64,000 bases of DNA, from contig CM023540.1 in NCBI GenBank assembly GCA_013350335.1, positions 3,782,001 through 3,846,000 on the forward strand, in the 5' to 3' direction. How positions within the stretch are numbered: the stretch's first letter is position 1; each line of letters begins with the position of its first letter. This DNA comes from Chimonanthus salicifolius (Eukaryota; Streptophyta; Magnoliopsida; Laurales; Calycanthaceae). Under the pieces are notes generated by a model, which worked only from the letters and a program-made list of their open reading frames with translations, was not told the DNA's origin and did no database searches. The translations under genes were made by a program, and so were the position numbers. This document shows, piece by piece, positions 9,861-22,325 of the stretch.

Positions 9861-10496
9861 GCTAGCAGAGGTGGAAGAAGAAGAAGATTAGCCTTGAGTC
9901 TGGCTCGGGCCATGCTGATGAGTTCTGGGTCAGCATCAACAGGAACCTTGTAACCATTAGTAGAGGCAATGGCATAGGCAATCATCTTGATTTTCTCTTC
10001 CTTATCAGCTGTGTAGAAATCATGTAGATCAAAGGCATAGTCACTGTTACTAGTAGCCACGACAGAGGTATCCACAAAGTCATCGGAGGGATTATGTCTC
10101 ATATATAGAGCAGCACGGTCAGCACTAAGAAGGAGGAGCACGGCAGGGATCAGACATATTCTTGTTTCTTCTTGCCAATATAGTCAGCAATGAGCTCTAT
10201 CTGCTCCTCTTTGTCACTGCAATTCCTGAACTTCCTCTGGAAGCCCTCTATTTTCTGGTTCTTAATCATATCCTTAGCAGCAATGATAAGCTCATCCGGA
10301 GCAGCCACTGGGAGATCAATGCCTTTCTTAATGGCAGCAACCAACGATTTGATCTTCACATCATTGCTCCAAAAGTTAGAGAGGATGGTTCTCTATAACA
10401 TCTCAGCTTGGTAGCCTGCATCTTTTTCTGGATTTGGAAAGGGTCAGGATCTGGAGGTTTGAGCTTATGCTTCGCTAGTTTCCGGTTCCTACCCAT

Positions 10497-11107
10497 ACGA
10501 ACATCCACGGGGTGGACAGAGCTGAAAGGTCAAAGGAAACTGAGAGGGAAAAGAGGGTGAAGAGAGAAATATGGTGGTATTTAAAAAAATAATTGAATTC
10601 ATAAATTTTAGGCTCTACTACTACTCCTTTTCACGTACCATACGTTGTCATGTTATTTCGACAATGGGGACAATGTCACATTTAGGTTGGGGGTGAGAGC
10701 TTCAAATAAAAAAAAATGTGATTGAATTCAAAAAAATAAGTGTTAAAAAAAGGTAAAAAAAAGCCATATATTTGAAAAAAAAATCTCTTGTTTCCAACAA
10801 TTTTTTAAACTGACGAGTCATTTTCTCGGTTAAATAGTACATTTTCTCTACAATGATGACTTTTTTTTTAAGGAAATTATAATTTAACTGCGGATTTGAA
10901 AAAAATGTTGGAATTAAAGGTGATGTTTGAGGGTGTAATCGCTGAAAACCCCCACGAGACTAAAACTCGTCCATTAGGAGTGACCTAAGGGTTCAAATGC
11001 TTATTACATGTGCTAAATGCAATTGAAAGTGCCAATGAAAGTGGCGTAATTAGAATTATATTTTTAATTTTGGTTGCTCGAGGACTAGCAACATGTTGGT
11101 TGGGGAG
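10497..11107 (+). mobile_element. 3' internal end of a Ty3/gypsy (Tat/Athila-like) element
   Basis: The 'ggggacaatgtcacatttag' line at 10666-10685 followed by 'gttgggggtg', an A-rich zone, and 'ctcgaggactagcaa' (11077-11091) leading to a purine tract GGTTGGGGAG at 11098-11107 is the standard 3' end of Tat/Athila-type elements. The purine tract would prime plus-strand synthesis. No open frame remains. The first 150 bases are the 5' flank of the unidentified gene and show nothing else. Confidence 0.45.
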
Positions 11108-11681
11108 TGTGATAAATGCTAAAAATTGCATTTATATCTTAATATTATTGGGCATTCTCGTATTTCTATGATGTTTATTTATGTAATTTACAAGTAAATT
11201 TGAGTTTTATTCTATTTTATCTTATTGCATGTAACTTGTATTTAAGGAGATTAAACCAACTAATTTTCTAAATTTCGAACCAAACCTGAGCCAAAATCTA
11301 TTAATTGATACATTTGCTTCTTTGGTGCCTCTCCAATGTATCTTTCATAATACAATATTAAACCCTATAATCCATTTTAAATTATAAAATCATTTTGAGA
11401 CAAAAGGGTCCATGTGTTGTTAGATGTGGAATGATCTAATTGTTAAAAGCAAGGGAAGTGGGGTTGATTGAGTAAATACCTATGCATTTTGGAATGCACA
11501 TAGTCGTTGGGGCTCTTTTGATTTTTGTTTTTCTTTTCTGTTGAGAAAGAAGACAAAGAGCCATTGGAGTGAAATCTGGTTGTTCCAGCCCATTATCTCA
11601 ACTCTAACAAAAAAGCAAAGAGAGAAAAATCGGAAAATACAAAGAGGGAAAGACAACAGGAAGCTTATTGGAAGAATAAAG
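11108..11681 (+). mobile_element. Start of the Ty3/gypsy 3' LTR
   Basis: The LTR starts TGTGATAAATGC directly after the polypurine tract; 'tgataaatgctaaaaattgca' is the usual start of this LTR class. Its 3' end is not evident and it runs up to, or is truncated by, the copia LTR at 11682. Confidence 0.4.
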
Positions 11682-12323
11682 TGTTAAGATTATTAGTGGA
11701 ATAAAAAACAACACAATAAGCAAACCACCAAATACAGACAATTTACGTGGTTCGGCCTACCTGGCCTACGTTCACGGAGCGATAAGAAAACTTCACTATA
11801 TGAGAGACAAGATAATACAAGTTCAACATAATGACTCCCTTGAGTGTAGAGCCCAAACATGAAGTCCCGAGACCTTTGTACACACATGTATACCTGTTTC
11901 AAACAACACACCAATTTCACCTCTCAATTGGTGCATATCTCTCTGTTTAAAGTGGCACACCAACTTCACCTCTCAGTTGATGTGAATCTCTCTTACAGAT
12001 CTATCTTCATGTTTGCCTCAGCAAACACGTCGCTGCTATCAGAGCACAAATCTGTCCCTCCAACGTCCATGTGCCTTTACTGCATGTGACAACTCCATAA
12101 CCAGCACCATACCATCCCATGGTGCTGCTCGTTGATGGTAACACCTATCGCATGCAATCAACACCTCCACATTTGAGAGCAAACCATTCAGCTACTGATC
12201 TTCCATGCATACAGCCACCCAAGACATGTGGCCCAAAGGCACTCGGCCAAAAGGCACCATCCCATGAAGCTTCCAATGATTATATAAAGACTCTACAATC
12301 TTGCATACGGAAGATCCTTACAT
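11682..12323 (-). mobile_element. Ty1/copia LTR, minus orientation, interrupted
   Basis: On the minus strand it ends ATCTTAACA at 11682 and carries the U5 block 'cgtgaacgtaggcc...ccgaaccacgtaaat' (11742-11777) and a TATA box 'ctttatata' at 12281-12290. It shares a long segment with the plus-oriented LTR at 7544-8242. The large chromovirus landed in or next to it at TACAT (12319-12323); the original sequence resumes at 55440. Confidence 0.7.
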
Positions 12324-14133
12324 TGTCACGCCCCGCCTTCCAACACCTGGACGGACGTGATCTAACTGTACAAAAATAAATCACCTGCTGCCCTACATGG
12401 GTCTTACATAAAAAATCTGTGGCTAAATTCAAAATAAACATAATTACATTCACAAGCCATCAAGATTTCTCAAGTCCACAACCTGCTTGAAGACATAACA
12501 TCTCATTTGAGCTTCTAAATAACTTAAAGGGATAAATATCACTCACATAAGGATTTCTAAACGCATCATTTACTCATATTCCCATAACAATCAAATTAAA
12601 ATGTTCTCAAAATTATTCCATACTTGAATTCATTATCCAAGTTTCCACAAATTAAAATAAACGAATGAACAACTTTCTCAAAGTCTTAAATCAAATAAAC
12701 AACCAACTTATAATAAATTCTTCACTAACTAAGCATTTCTAAGAATTCTTTATTGACTCCTCGCCTTCTAAGCTCTGTTCTGATTATCATTTAGACCCAA
12801 GTCCAAGGGGTTACCTATAATGTAAGGAATGAGCTTCATGCCCAGTGAAGAAAACAATAACACAAACATAGCATATGATATCCCTACTTCCTCAATGATA
12901 TTTCACATAAGCAAGAATAACAATTTATTTCATTCTCATGCTTTTACAAAATGTAATGCTCAGTGCCCAATTGCCATATTCCAACCCATTATTACATCTA
13001 CTGGTAATTGGTGGCCTTCCTGACGAATCGAGGATAACACAACATCGCCTTGATGGCCTTCCCACATAAAGTGAGGATGACACAATCTACCACCAAATAA
13101 CAACCCTCATGACTTGTCACGGATATCACACCTCTTCTACCATAATGGTCTTCCCACTTAAAGTGAGGTTAACAACACTACCACCGTCATGGTCTTCGTG
13201 ACAATCATGGATCGCACTCTCATACCCAATGCTATGAGTATGAGAATGCTATTCTCAATGCCAATCAACATGCTTAATCACTCATGACATATTTATAGAA
13301 TTATAACTTCCATTCTAAGCAGATTATTACATCATAATCGACGTCTCATTTGCTATAGCATGCATATACCTTGAAATGAACATAGCAATAATCCAAGCAT
13401 CATAATGATTTGAATCATATAGACCAACATTCAAACATGTACCATCAAGATTGAAATTCAACAATTCCATACAGTTAATCACTAATCTATGAATATAAAA
13501 TCATTGGATCTTTCAATATATTAATGGTTAGATTTCACAATCCGGGAGGACTGGATCTCCTCACGGCCAATAGAATATTTAACCAAATTCTCCCTTACAC
13601 TACTGTGAGTGAGCACCGGATTATAACCATCATTAACGTGCATCCAATCTTTTCTAGATCCAACAATTATATTCATAACATACAAATAATGCAATATTTT
13701 TCATTGCACAACAACAAATAAAAGATTATATGAATACATGGTATGTAGTGAATTGTTTCCCTCACCTAAAAGTTTTCGTATTGAGAAGGAGAAGTCCACG
13801 TTGCTTCCAAGTGATAATTATTCTTGAATACCAAAGTCTGCTGCAAATATGTTTTAAAGATTCCGATTACTATTAATATTTCTCTTAACAAATATTTCTA
13901 CATAGCATGGATTAGATCGGTGTATGAGGATTATTAACCGTGAGTGCTAGGCGCTTCTCTCACCTATTTATGCTGAAAACACAAGGTTAAAAGGCTAGGA
14001 ATAAAATGGTTTCGTTTCTCAGATTCGAGTTGGACAATAACTGTAACGCCCCGCCCTTTCCGAGAATCTCAGAGTCTAATTTTTTTTAAGTTATAATAAA
14101 ACATCGAAAGAGAGCGGGCGGCGTCACGACGCG

Positions 14134-14169
14134 AGTTAAGTTCAGACTACCCAAGTCTGAACCTTAACT
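14134..14169 (-). other. Conserved hairpin near the LTR 3' end (copy in A)
   Basis: AGTTAAGTTCAGACT pairs with AGTCTGAACCTTAACT across a six-base loop, next to 'cgcgtcgtgac'. Equivalent hairpins at the same LTR position: 22877-22912, 32982-33017, 41790-41825, 46453-46488, 51512-51546 and 58792-58827. Stem bases change in a paired way between copies. Confidence 0.8.
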
Positions 14170-14639
14170 GGCCACCCATGTGTACATGGAATAGACCATG
14201 ATAGTGAATCACACATGGAACTAACATCAACATGCGGAATAATCTAAATAATTGTGGAATAGAAAGACGAGATAGCAACTAACAGTCTTAAACATTAATT
14301 AACATAGATCAACCATCCAAAGGTTATTATCCTAATCAAACCATAGCAAGTAACGAATTATTACATGTCCAACAAAATATTCAAGTGACAGTAATATAAC
14401 GTAATCCAAATCCATCATTAAAGCACTTAAGCTCAGCTCCCCTCCCGGTCAATGACCTTTTCTTTTCCTTTACTTGTACCTGCAATCTCCTCTGAGGATA
14501 GAATTAGGGCGTTAGATCAACGCGCCCAGTAGGTTCCCGAATCAGGGCTACCACATGTTAGCATATAAAACATGTATATACATATCATAATACATGATCA
14601 TCAAAACAGGTAAAACAATGCTATGAAATATGCACATGC

Positions 14640-14895
14640 AATGAGCATCCCCCATCATGTACTTTCATAGCCATCACTTGACGTGCCTTGCACCGACAAG
14701 GTAAATTACAACACACCTTCATCTCTTCTATAAGCGATGTACATGTAATGAGCAACCCCCATCATGTACCATCGTATCCATCACTCGACGTGCCTTGCAC
14801 CGACAAGGTAAATTACAACAACATTCATCTCTTCTATACAATATGTACATGCAATGGGCAACCCCCATCATGTACAATCGTAGCCATCACTGTAG
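14640..14895. repeat. Tandem repeat, about 107-bp period, in solo LTR A
   Basis: Two and a half units starting near 14645, 14752 and 14858 share 'gcaacccccatcatgtac', 'cgtgccttgcaccgacaagg' and 'cttcatctcttctata'. Confidence 0.85.
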
Positions 14896-15391
14896 AACTT
14901 CATTCATTATCCCATGACTATGCATGAGATGCCAATGCCTGTATGCCATTTGTTAATGCATAATATATCATTTGAAACACATATATTAAAACAAGAGTAT
15001 CATAAGAAATACTGGGTAAAACCGTGGTTACAAGTAGGTAGGAAACCTACTAAAGAATCACTTCAGCGTTCGTTCTTTCTTAAGCTTTAACCGGTCACGA
15101 CTCGTTCGTCGTTCAACTTTCGGTACCTTATTATGCAACAATAAGTAAATCATAATCTTATTTAGATGTCCATTCACATATGAGACCTAAAACATCTTAT
15201 AAGTACTTTTGATCAATCTCTTCATTTGGCTTGTATTCATAGATTTGCCATTGCCACCAATACCTTGATTAAATTCTACAACCTTAACCGTAACCTTAAC
15301 ATGGTTCAGTCATGTTTTGGACGACCAAAACAGCAAACATGATTCCATTTTTAATCACACATACATCCATAAAATGGCCCATGAAAACAGT

Positions 15392-16501
15392 CCATGGGGT
15401 TCGACCATACTCATGGCCGAACCCTTATGGTTCTTTGCTCAATGATGTCCTTTGTTTAAATACTAATTGGCTCTACCCCTTAGCCATATTAAGCCCATGA
15501 TTTAGCCATCCCATGGCCAACCCAAAATCAGTAACCTTATTACATAAAGACCTCCCAAAAACAGTCCACAAAGGTCTATGGTTTCCATGTTTTCCAACAT
15601 GAAAACCAACCCTCTTTTACATGGGGTTCGGCCCTCCATGTTGGCCGAACCCAATGGTCATTCTTACTCTATTTAAACCTCCAATAATCATGTATAAACA
15701 ATATATTAACATCAGGTTTTAACTTTAAAAGAAAGCATCCAAAACAGTCCATAAAAAGTCTATGCTTTACATGTTTTTCCAACATGAAACCAACATTCTT
15801 TTACATGGGGTTCGGCCCTCCATGGTGGCCGAACCCAATGGCTATGTTTACTGTTTTTAAACCTCAGATAAACATGTATAAACAGTATATTAACATCAGG
15901 TTTTAACTTTAAAAGAAAGCATCCAAAAACCAACATCATATCATGGGATTCGGCCATCCAAGATGGCCAATCCCCATGGTCCATCTTTTCCAATTTTAAT
16001 CTACTGATTTAGACTACATAACTTCAGCCTTTTCTTTTTGATATCCAAACCCATGTTTTAATTCTCTTTAAACATGCATTTTAAATCTATTACAACCATC
16101 TAACATCAGTCCTAACTTATATGGTTTTAACTTCTAAAAAAATATCAAAAACAACCATTTGTTTCCATGGGGTTCGGCCATGCTAAGTGGCCGAACCCAA
16201 TGGTCCATTTCCATCTTTTAATCCACTGATTTTAGACCATATAAATTTCAGTCCCTATGTCATTCAGATCCATGGTTTTTTTAACCATTCTAAAACACTT
16301 ATTTAAATCTTAATTCAAAACCCAAAACAGTCCACAAAATCCATGGTTTTCATGTTTCAAAACATGAAACCAAGCCATCTCTTTACATGGGGTTCGGCCC
16401 TTCATGGTGGCCGAACCCAATGGTTATTTTTACCATTTTAAGTCCTCCACTAATCAAGGTTAAAACCTTGGTGTATTCGGCCATAACCATGGCCAATACA
16501 C
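15392..16501 (-). repeat. Array of short hairpins in solo LTR A
   Basis: Seven inverted repeats of about 30-38 bp at roughly 15392, 15620, 15804, 15940, 16166, 16385 and 16471. The stem on the minus strand is GGGTTCGGCCA...TGGCCGAACCCC with a 3-8 base loop. Spacers of 90-230 bp are AT-rich and unrelated in detail. No coding function. Confidence 0.9.
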
Positions 16502-19500
16502 ACCACATTTGCTCCATGTTATTATACCAAAATAACAAATAAATACTTACCAAACTTCCAATCTTTCTCTTTGCCTTTGGTCCTTGGTTTCTCCCTTTTA
16601 TTTCTTCCTTTCTTTTGCTGTTTTGTACTTGATCTACTGGTGCAAACACCTCTGCTATTCCAGTTAGGAAAAACGAATTTGAGAGAGGGAGAGAGAGAGA
16701 GATGGAAATTCTTGGATTTCCAATGTGAAAAATGGCCAACCTTGTGTGCTTATTGTTTTTGTAGTTCAGCCCCCAAAACTCCTCCACTCCCTCATAACTT
16801 CTTGCACAAACCAATGGGTATTGGGTGCCATCCAAGGCACCCCTTGGCAGCTACCTATGCAGCCATTCAAATCCCCAAGCATCTCATCACAATCCCATGT
16901 ATTCCCATTTAATACATCATGGAAATCACCCCAAACAAGTCCCCAACGTGTGGGACTTGTTTGGGTGGTTAAAGCTGGGCCAACCTCTTCAAATTCCCAT
17001 TAGACTCAATGATTTACAGTCCATTGAATTTCCATTTTGACTCACCCAACTCAAGGTATTTTTATTCCAACCCAACTCATCACATTTAATGCATTTCATT
17101 TAATGCACATGAGTTAACTCACCTTTTTATTTAATTCCAACTCACCTCAGTCCCACTCAACTGATTTGACTCGTGTTTGAGCTCCCTTGAGGGTTCACAC
17201 GGTCAACAATAGTCAACTCGACCCGTTGGGTCCACTTTTAGCTCCTTGACCCGTTTTGACAACATGACCCATTTATGGTATTTTGGTCATTTCTAATTGG
17301 TTTTTACATATGGATCAACTACCCATTTTTCCTCCACTTGATTTCCAATCAAATAGGCTTAACCCCTTTTAATTTAAAATCACAAAACGGTCAAATAACC
17401 CAGCAAGACCCGATGGGCCCCATTTGGGCCCTTTGATCCATTTAGCCATTTTTGACCCAAATGATGAAAATTACCCAACCAATAAAACTTAACATTCATA
17501 ATGTGCTCATATGATTTTATTTTGAGCAATGGGCCCCACCATTTCCTTATTTACAATCATATTTATTGAATTCACCAATCCAGGGGCATTTTCGTAAATA
17601 TTCATCTTATTGAGAAATCGGGGTGTTACAATAACAAGGATGGTTTGAACATCCAGTTTTTTTTTTGTGGGAAGAGGATAAGTTTCACTAACCCGTTCTG
17701 AGTAAAATTCTGGGTCCAAACAATCCTTAATATCAATGTTTTTGGAGCTGAAAATCAGTCCCATTAATTGGCCGATCTGGGATTAGAAATCAGTCCCCAA
17801 CTTAGGATGTTTTTATTAGAGAAAGACTGAGTGGTTACTGTTAACGGATAAGAAATTGGGGACAGATCTGAGTCACACTTTAAATCAAATTAATTGAGGT
17901 AAATCATTTCAACAGGGTGGCTGGCAGCAAGGGGACTAAGATCAGTCCCGATTACTGATAGTTTCAGGCTGATTAAGTTGTCCATTTCGGCTGGAGGTCT
18001 AGCCAAGTAAGATTTCTATATATATCTTTTACATATGTTTTTGAGTAAAACAAATTAATATACTGCAGATATTAGATTTATAGAATATGTAACTTTGATT
18101 GAAAATGGGGGAAATTTAGATATTGATTTTATTACCTCCCACCTTTCCAACATGCTCAATTAATTCAAACAAATAGAAGAGTACCTTGGCAAAAGAGGGC
18201 ATGGCCGAATTAATTTGGGGTCATCAACCCATTCGATTTGTTTAACAAATTAAACTCAAGGCACCTAACTATAAATTCTACTGTGTCAAATTTCAATTGG
18301 CAGATTAGGACAGATTCTACAGACATATTTTGAAGTTGAAATCAGTCCCTACTACTGATAATTTCAAGCTGGTTGAGTTGTCCACCTCGGTTGAAGAAAG
18401 AGTTCTCTGTAACTCATCAAACTAAGACTAAAACCAGTCTTGAAATCAGCCAGCTAGGGGCTGAAAAGAGTCTTTAATACCAACCGTTAAGAGGTCTCTT
18501 TCCCACAGTCCAGAGACTAAAATCCTCTCCTAACTGTAGCAGAACCTGGACTGAAAGTCAGACCTCAAACAAGGTCCGGCTTGGTTTAAAAATGTCAGGA
18601 AAGGATCAGTTTAAGCATAGCTGTTTTGGGGCTTTGGTACTATAGATCTAACCGAAATCAAACAAGTGGGAAGAGAGGAATTAAGAACAAAGCACGATGG
18701 GTAAATACCTGTAAACTAAGCTTGAAGACGACTGAAAACAAAGGCAAGGACTGTCTCGGCTTCCTTCGGGTCGCTGCTGGTTAGGTTCCACCGGAATCTC
18801 CATCACAGTAATTGTAGAGGAGAAAATGAAGTGAGGAAGATGCCAAGAGAAAGAGGGATTCGGTGCTTGGGATTGCAAATAGGGGCTCCCCTCTTCTGTC
18901 GAGTCTATATAGTTGATGGGGTCAGCCAATCTTCAATTCCGGAAGCCACAATTGGTTCTTGCTTTGGGATTTTGGGTGGTTTCCACTTTCGAAAAGGAAG
19001 GTAAGGATTTGAGTCCAAAACCAAAAAGGAAAGGAGAAGAAAAGGGTAGAGAGGGATTCGAGACCCTAGGGATTTGCCGTAGGAGACGGAAGGGGTGAGG
19101 ATCTTACTGTAATAAGAATCACATCCGTGTTTGGGATAAGGGGAACTCAACGGAAAGAAAGTGTGGGTCTTATGGATCCACGTGACTTATCCAACTCAGA
19201 TTTTTAAGGTCGGGTTTCCCCTTTTGATTAATTTGTCATACAATAATTAAATTCTAGATACATAAAATTTGGAACTCATTTATTGATTTTAAATCCTTAA
19301 TAGAATATTTCCAATTTAAATTCTAACTTAGGGGAATAAAAAATCTAAGTTGACAATTAATTTTCCATTTACTTAATTTTAATTCGTGTAACACCCCAAT
19401 TTCTCAATAATAGGAATATTTACGAAAATGCCACTGGATTGGTGAATTTAATAAATGTGTTTATAAATAAGGAAATGGTGGGGTCCATTGCTCAAATTAA

Positions 19501-20316
19501 GACCCTATGAGCATATTATAAGTGTCAAATTTGATTGAATGGCTAATGAACATCAAATTGGGTTAAAATAGTTAATTGGGTCAAAGGACCCAGTTGGGAC
19601 CCAATGGGTCATGGTGGACTTAATTGACCATTGGGTGAGACCAAATTTAATGGGGTTAAGTTGATTTGATTTGAGATTAAGTGGAGCATAAATGGGTAGG
19701 CTTGATACACACATGAAAACCACACTTAAGATGGCTAAATCACCCATAATTGGGTCATGGCGCCAATTGGGTCAATGGGCTAAATGGGGACCCAATGGGT
19801 CGGGTCGACCATGTTGATCATGGTTGACCGTGTGGACCCTTGAGTGAGCTCAATTGTGAGTTAAATGAGGTTGACTGGGACTGAATTGAGTTGGTTTTGA
19901 ATTAAGAAATGAGTTGACTCAAGTGCATTAAATGAGTGTCATTTAATGTGGTGAGTTGAGCTTGTGAGTTGGGTGAGTCAAAATGCAAATCAAAGGGGCT
20001 GTAAATTCAGTGAGTTAAAGGGGGAGATGAAGAGGTGCATGGGTCTCAAGCCACACAAGACAAGTCCCACACGTTGGGGACTTGTGGTGTGGGCTTCCAT
20101 GCAAAGTGTTAAATGAAAAGTATGGGGATTGGATGAGATACATGGGGTTGCCAAAGGTTGTATTGGTTGATGCCAAGGGGTGCCTTGGTTGGCACCAAAT
20201 ATCCCATTGGTTTGATCAAGAAGTTATGAGGAAAATGAATGAATTTAGTGGCTGATTCATAAAAGAGGTAGACCATCCATTTGGCCGAATTTTGTCTCCA
20301 AGAAACCTTAGAAATC

Positions 20317-20341
20317 TATCTCTCTCTCTCTCTCTCTCTCC
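20317..20341. repeat. (TC)n microsatellite
   Basis: Twelve uninterrupted TC units in the pyrimidine-rich part of solo LTR B. A corresponding GA/CT-rich zone occurs in the other family members (for example 16680-16700, 48960-49000). Confidence 0.9.
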
Positions 20342-20612
20342 AAACTCATTCTCTTGGCCGAACAGCTAGTGGTGTCTTCACCAATTGATCAAACGTATGA
20401 TCAGCAAAGGAAGAGAGGCTAAGAAAGAAGGAAACAAGAGGGAAGAAGGCAAAGAGCAAAGGCAAGAAGAAAAGCTTGGAATTTGGTAAGTATTTCCATG
20501 GATTTTTGTTTAATAAAATGGGATAAATGAAACATGATTTGGCCATGGGTTGGCCAAATCTACCAAGGGTATGGAGTAGGTATATTGATGTTTAAAAGAT
20601 AGCAAACATGGA

Positions 20613-21614
20613 CCATAGGGTTCGGCCACTTTGGTTGGCCGAACCCCATGAAATATTATGGTCATGTTGATGATTTTTGTAAGATAAAACCATGCAAAAA
20701 TGATGGACTGTTTTGGATGTTTTAATTAGATCTAAGATGCAAGTTGAAAAGGTTTAAATCATGGATTTGAGTATCATTTTTTGGGCCATGGAATGGCTGA
20801 ATGCATCAAGGAATCAAACCTTGGATAAAGGTTGTTTAAAATGGTAAAAAAAATGTATCATTGGGTTCGGCCACCTTGGTTGGCCGAACCCCATGAAATT
20901 TATTTGGTTAGGTTGATGGTTTTGAAGTCTACAAACCATACAACACTATGGTGATTGTTATATGTTTTAATGAGTCACAAATTATATGTTAAAAGGTTTA
21001 AAATTATAGGCCATATGGTTCGGCCTATTGGGATGGCCGAACCCCATGAAATGATATGATAATTTTATGGTGACTTGTGATGGTTTTTGAGGGATAGAAA
21101 CCATACAATATTTGGGGTTTTTATGTGATTTAAATGAAGATAAGATTACTGTTTTGGAGTAGCTATGGCATGGCTGAACCATGTTAATGTTATGGTTAAG
21201 TTGCTAATCTAAATCATGGATAGATGATGGACTAATTGAATCAAGAGAACCATAGGGTTCGGCCATGTGTATGGCCGAACCCCATGGACTATTTTGAGGG
21301 GAGATTTGGATTAAAATCATGTTGGAAGCTAAGCTTTGTTTTATGCTTTTGTTCTAAGAAACACCCTATGCTTAGTTATGGATCTAATATTAATTTGATC
21401 AACCATGATAATGATGGAAAGTAGGACAAAAATCAGATTGGTGAGGTTCGGCCATGAAGTATGGCCGAACCCCACTAATGGTCATTGGTGACCCTAGTGT
21501 GTAGTTACTAATGTTGATGGATAGACTTAGTGGTTAATTTATATGTATGTAAGAATGATTTAAAGACCAAATTAAGCGGTGAGGTTCGGCCATGTTGTAT
21601 GACCGAACCCCACC
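20613..21614 (+). repeat. Array of short hairpins in solo LTR B
   Basis: Six copies at 20613-20650, 20859-20894, 21011-21048, 21250-21287, 21440-21476 and 21578-21614. Core stem TTCGGCCA/TGGCCGAA. The first four have CAT...ATG-type outer flanks, the last two GGTG...CACC-type flanks that still pair. Confidence 0.93.
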
Positions 21615-22079
21615 AAGGTGGATTAGTTATGGTTATTGGTTTTAAGAAAATTAAACAAAAGGTTAACCTAAATGGCATAAAGGTAATTATGGATGAAATG
21701 ATCAAAGATGAAATGATCATAGGATTGGATATACGAACCCCACAAGATAGTGTATGAGACCTAAACTTGATTAGAAATCAAGTAGATTAAGTATTGATTT
21801 GCTGTTTGTTACATAACAAGGTAACGGAACGTGAACGGCATGCGAGTCGTCATCAAGTGAAAAAGAACAAACACCGAAGCTAATCTTCTGTAGGTTTCCT
21901 ACCTACTTGTAACCACATTTACACTTGTTTTCATGATGGTTTTTATGAGACATTGTTATACTATTATTTATCATATTTTGAATGATGAGATTTATTTATA
22001 TGTTGCATCTATTCATGGGTATCTCATGCATGGACATGGGATGATGATTATGGAACTCGGAGCCCACACTCCAGTGATA

Positions 22080-22325
22080 TGCTGTGATGCAACTGTGAGA
22101 CCTCCTTAGGCGATGAGGGTCCTGCCAGGAGGAAAGTTATAATGATGAGAGCCACATTGGTCTTCTTAGGTGATGAGGGTCCCGCCAGGAGAAATACTTT
22201 GATGATGAGAGCCATATCGGTATCCTTAGGAGATGAGGGTCCCGCTAGGAGGAATATCATCAACATGAAATGAAAGAGTATTGTGATTTACCTTGACGAT
22301 GAGAGTCTTGTCAAGTGATGGCTAT
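22080..22325. repeat. Tandem repeat, about 61-bp period, in solo LTR B
   Basis: Three clear units plus partial ones built around 'ttaggngatgagggtcccgcc' and 'aggaggaa'. It occupies the same slot, between the palindrome and the GGGCGCGTTGA-type module, as the differently sequenced repeats of the other family members. Confidence 0.85.

Larger units (their letters stand above)
8243..10496 (-). pseudogene. Unidentified plant gene relic split by a transposon
   Basis: Minus-strand coding-like sequence starts at ATG 10496 (MGRNRKLAKHKLKPPDPDPF) and then shifts frame. The segment at 10150-10385 reads SLVAAIKKGIDLPVAAPDEL... to KKKQEYV, and 9869-10141 reads DFVDTSVVATSNSDYAFDLH... to SMARARLKA followed by a Ser-codon run. 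The two segments resemble each other (DKEEQIELIADYI / DKEEKIKMIAYAI; DLPVAAPDELIIAAKDMIK / KVPVDADPELISMARARLK), so the protein has an internal repeat. At the Ser run the gene is interrupted by the 8652-9860 transposon and appears to continue at 8243-8651 (LGSPAVTVGGSAAAMPN, then another frame SVAEPMHYFGNRSVHPPKDA). I count at least three frame changes. Some could be introns, but no clear splice sites were found. I do not recognise the family. The link between the right and left parts rests on the target duplication and similar codon texture. Confidence 0.5.
14042..17630 (-). mobile_element. Solo LTR A (3589 bp), family of element I
   Basis: Flanked by ATAAC (14037-14041, 17631-17635). The plus-strand start TGTAACGCCCCGCCC is the reverse complement of the usual 3' end of this family, and the right end reads out as TGTAACACCCC, so it lies on the minus strand. 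The empty site is visible in the sister LTR at 46005-46012. It contains the full family anatomy (hairpin near the 3' end at 14134-14169, the GGGCGCGTTGA module at 14508-14534, repeats, palindrome at 15038-15050, hairpin array). No internal region, so it is the product of LTR-LTR recombination. Its 3' part is nearly identical to that of solo LTR D. Confidence 0.93.

Noticed and set aside
16383..16912. Open frames of 150 and 113 codons on opposite strands
   Set aside because: Both overlap in the non-coding body of solo LTR A, and the homologous part of solo LTR D does not keep either frame.
18681..19150. Minus-strand frames conserved at 54533-55002
   Set aside because: The conservation is because the two places are the two LTRs of one element; stops and composition do not suggest a protein.
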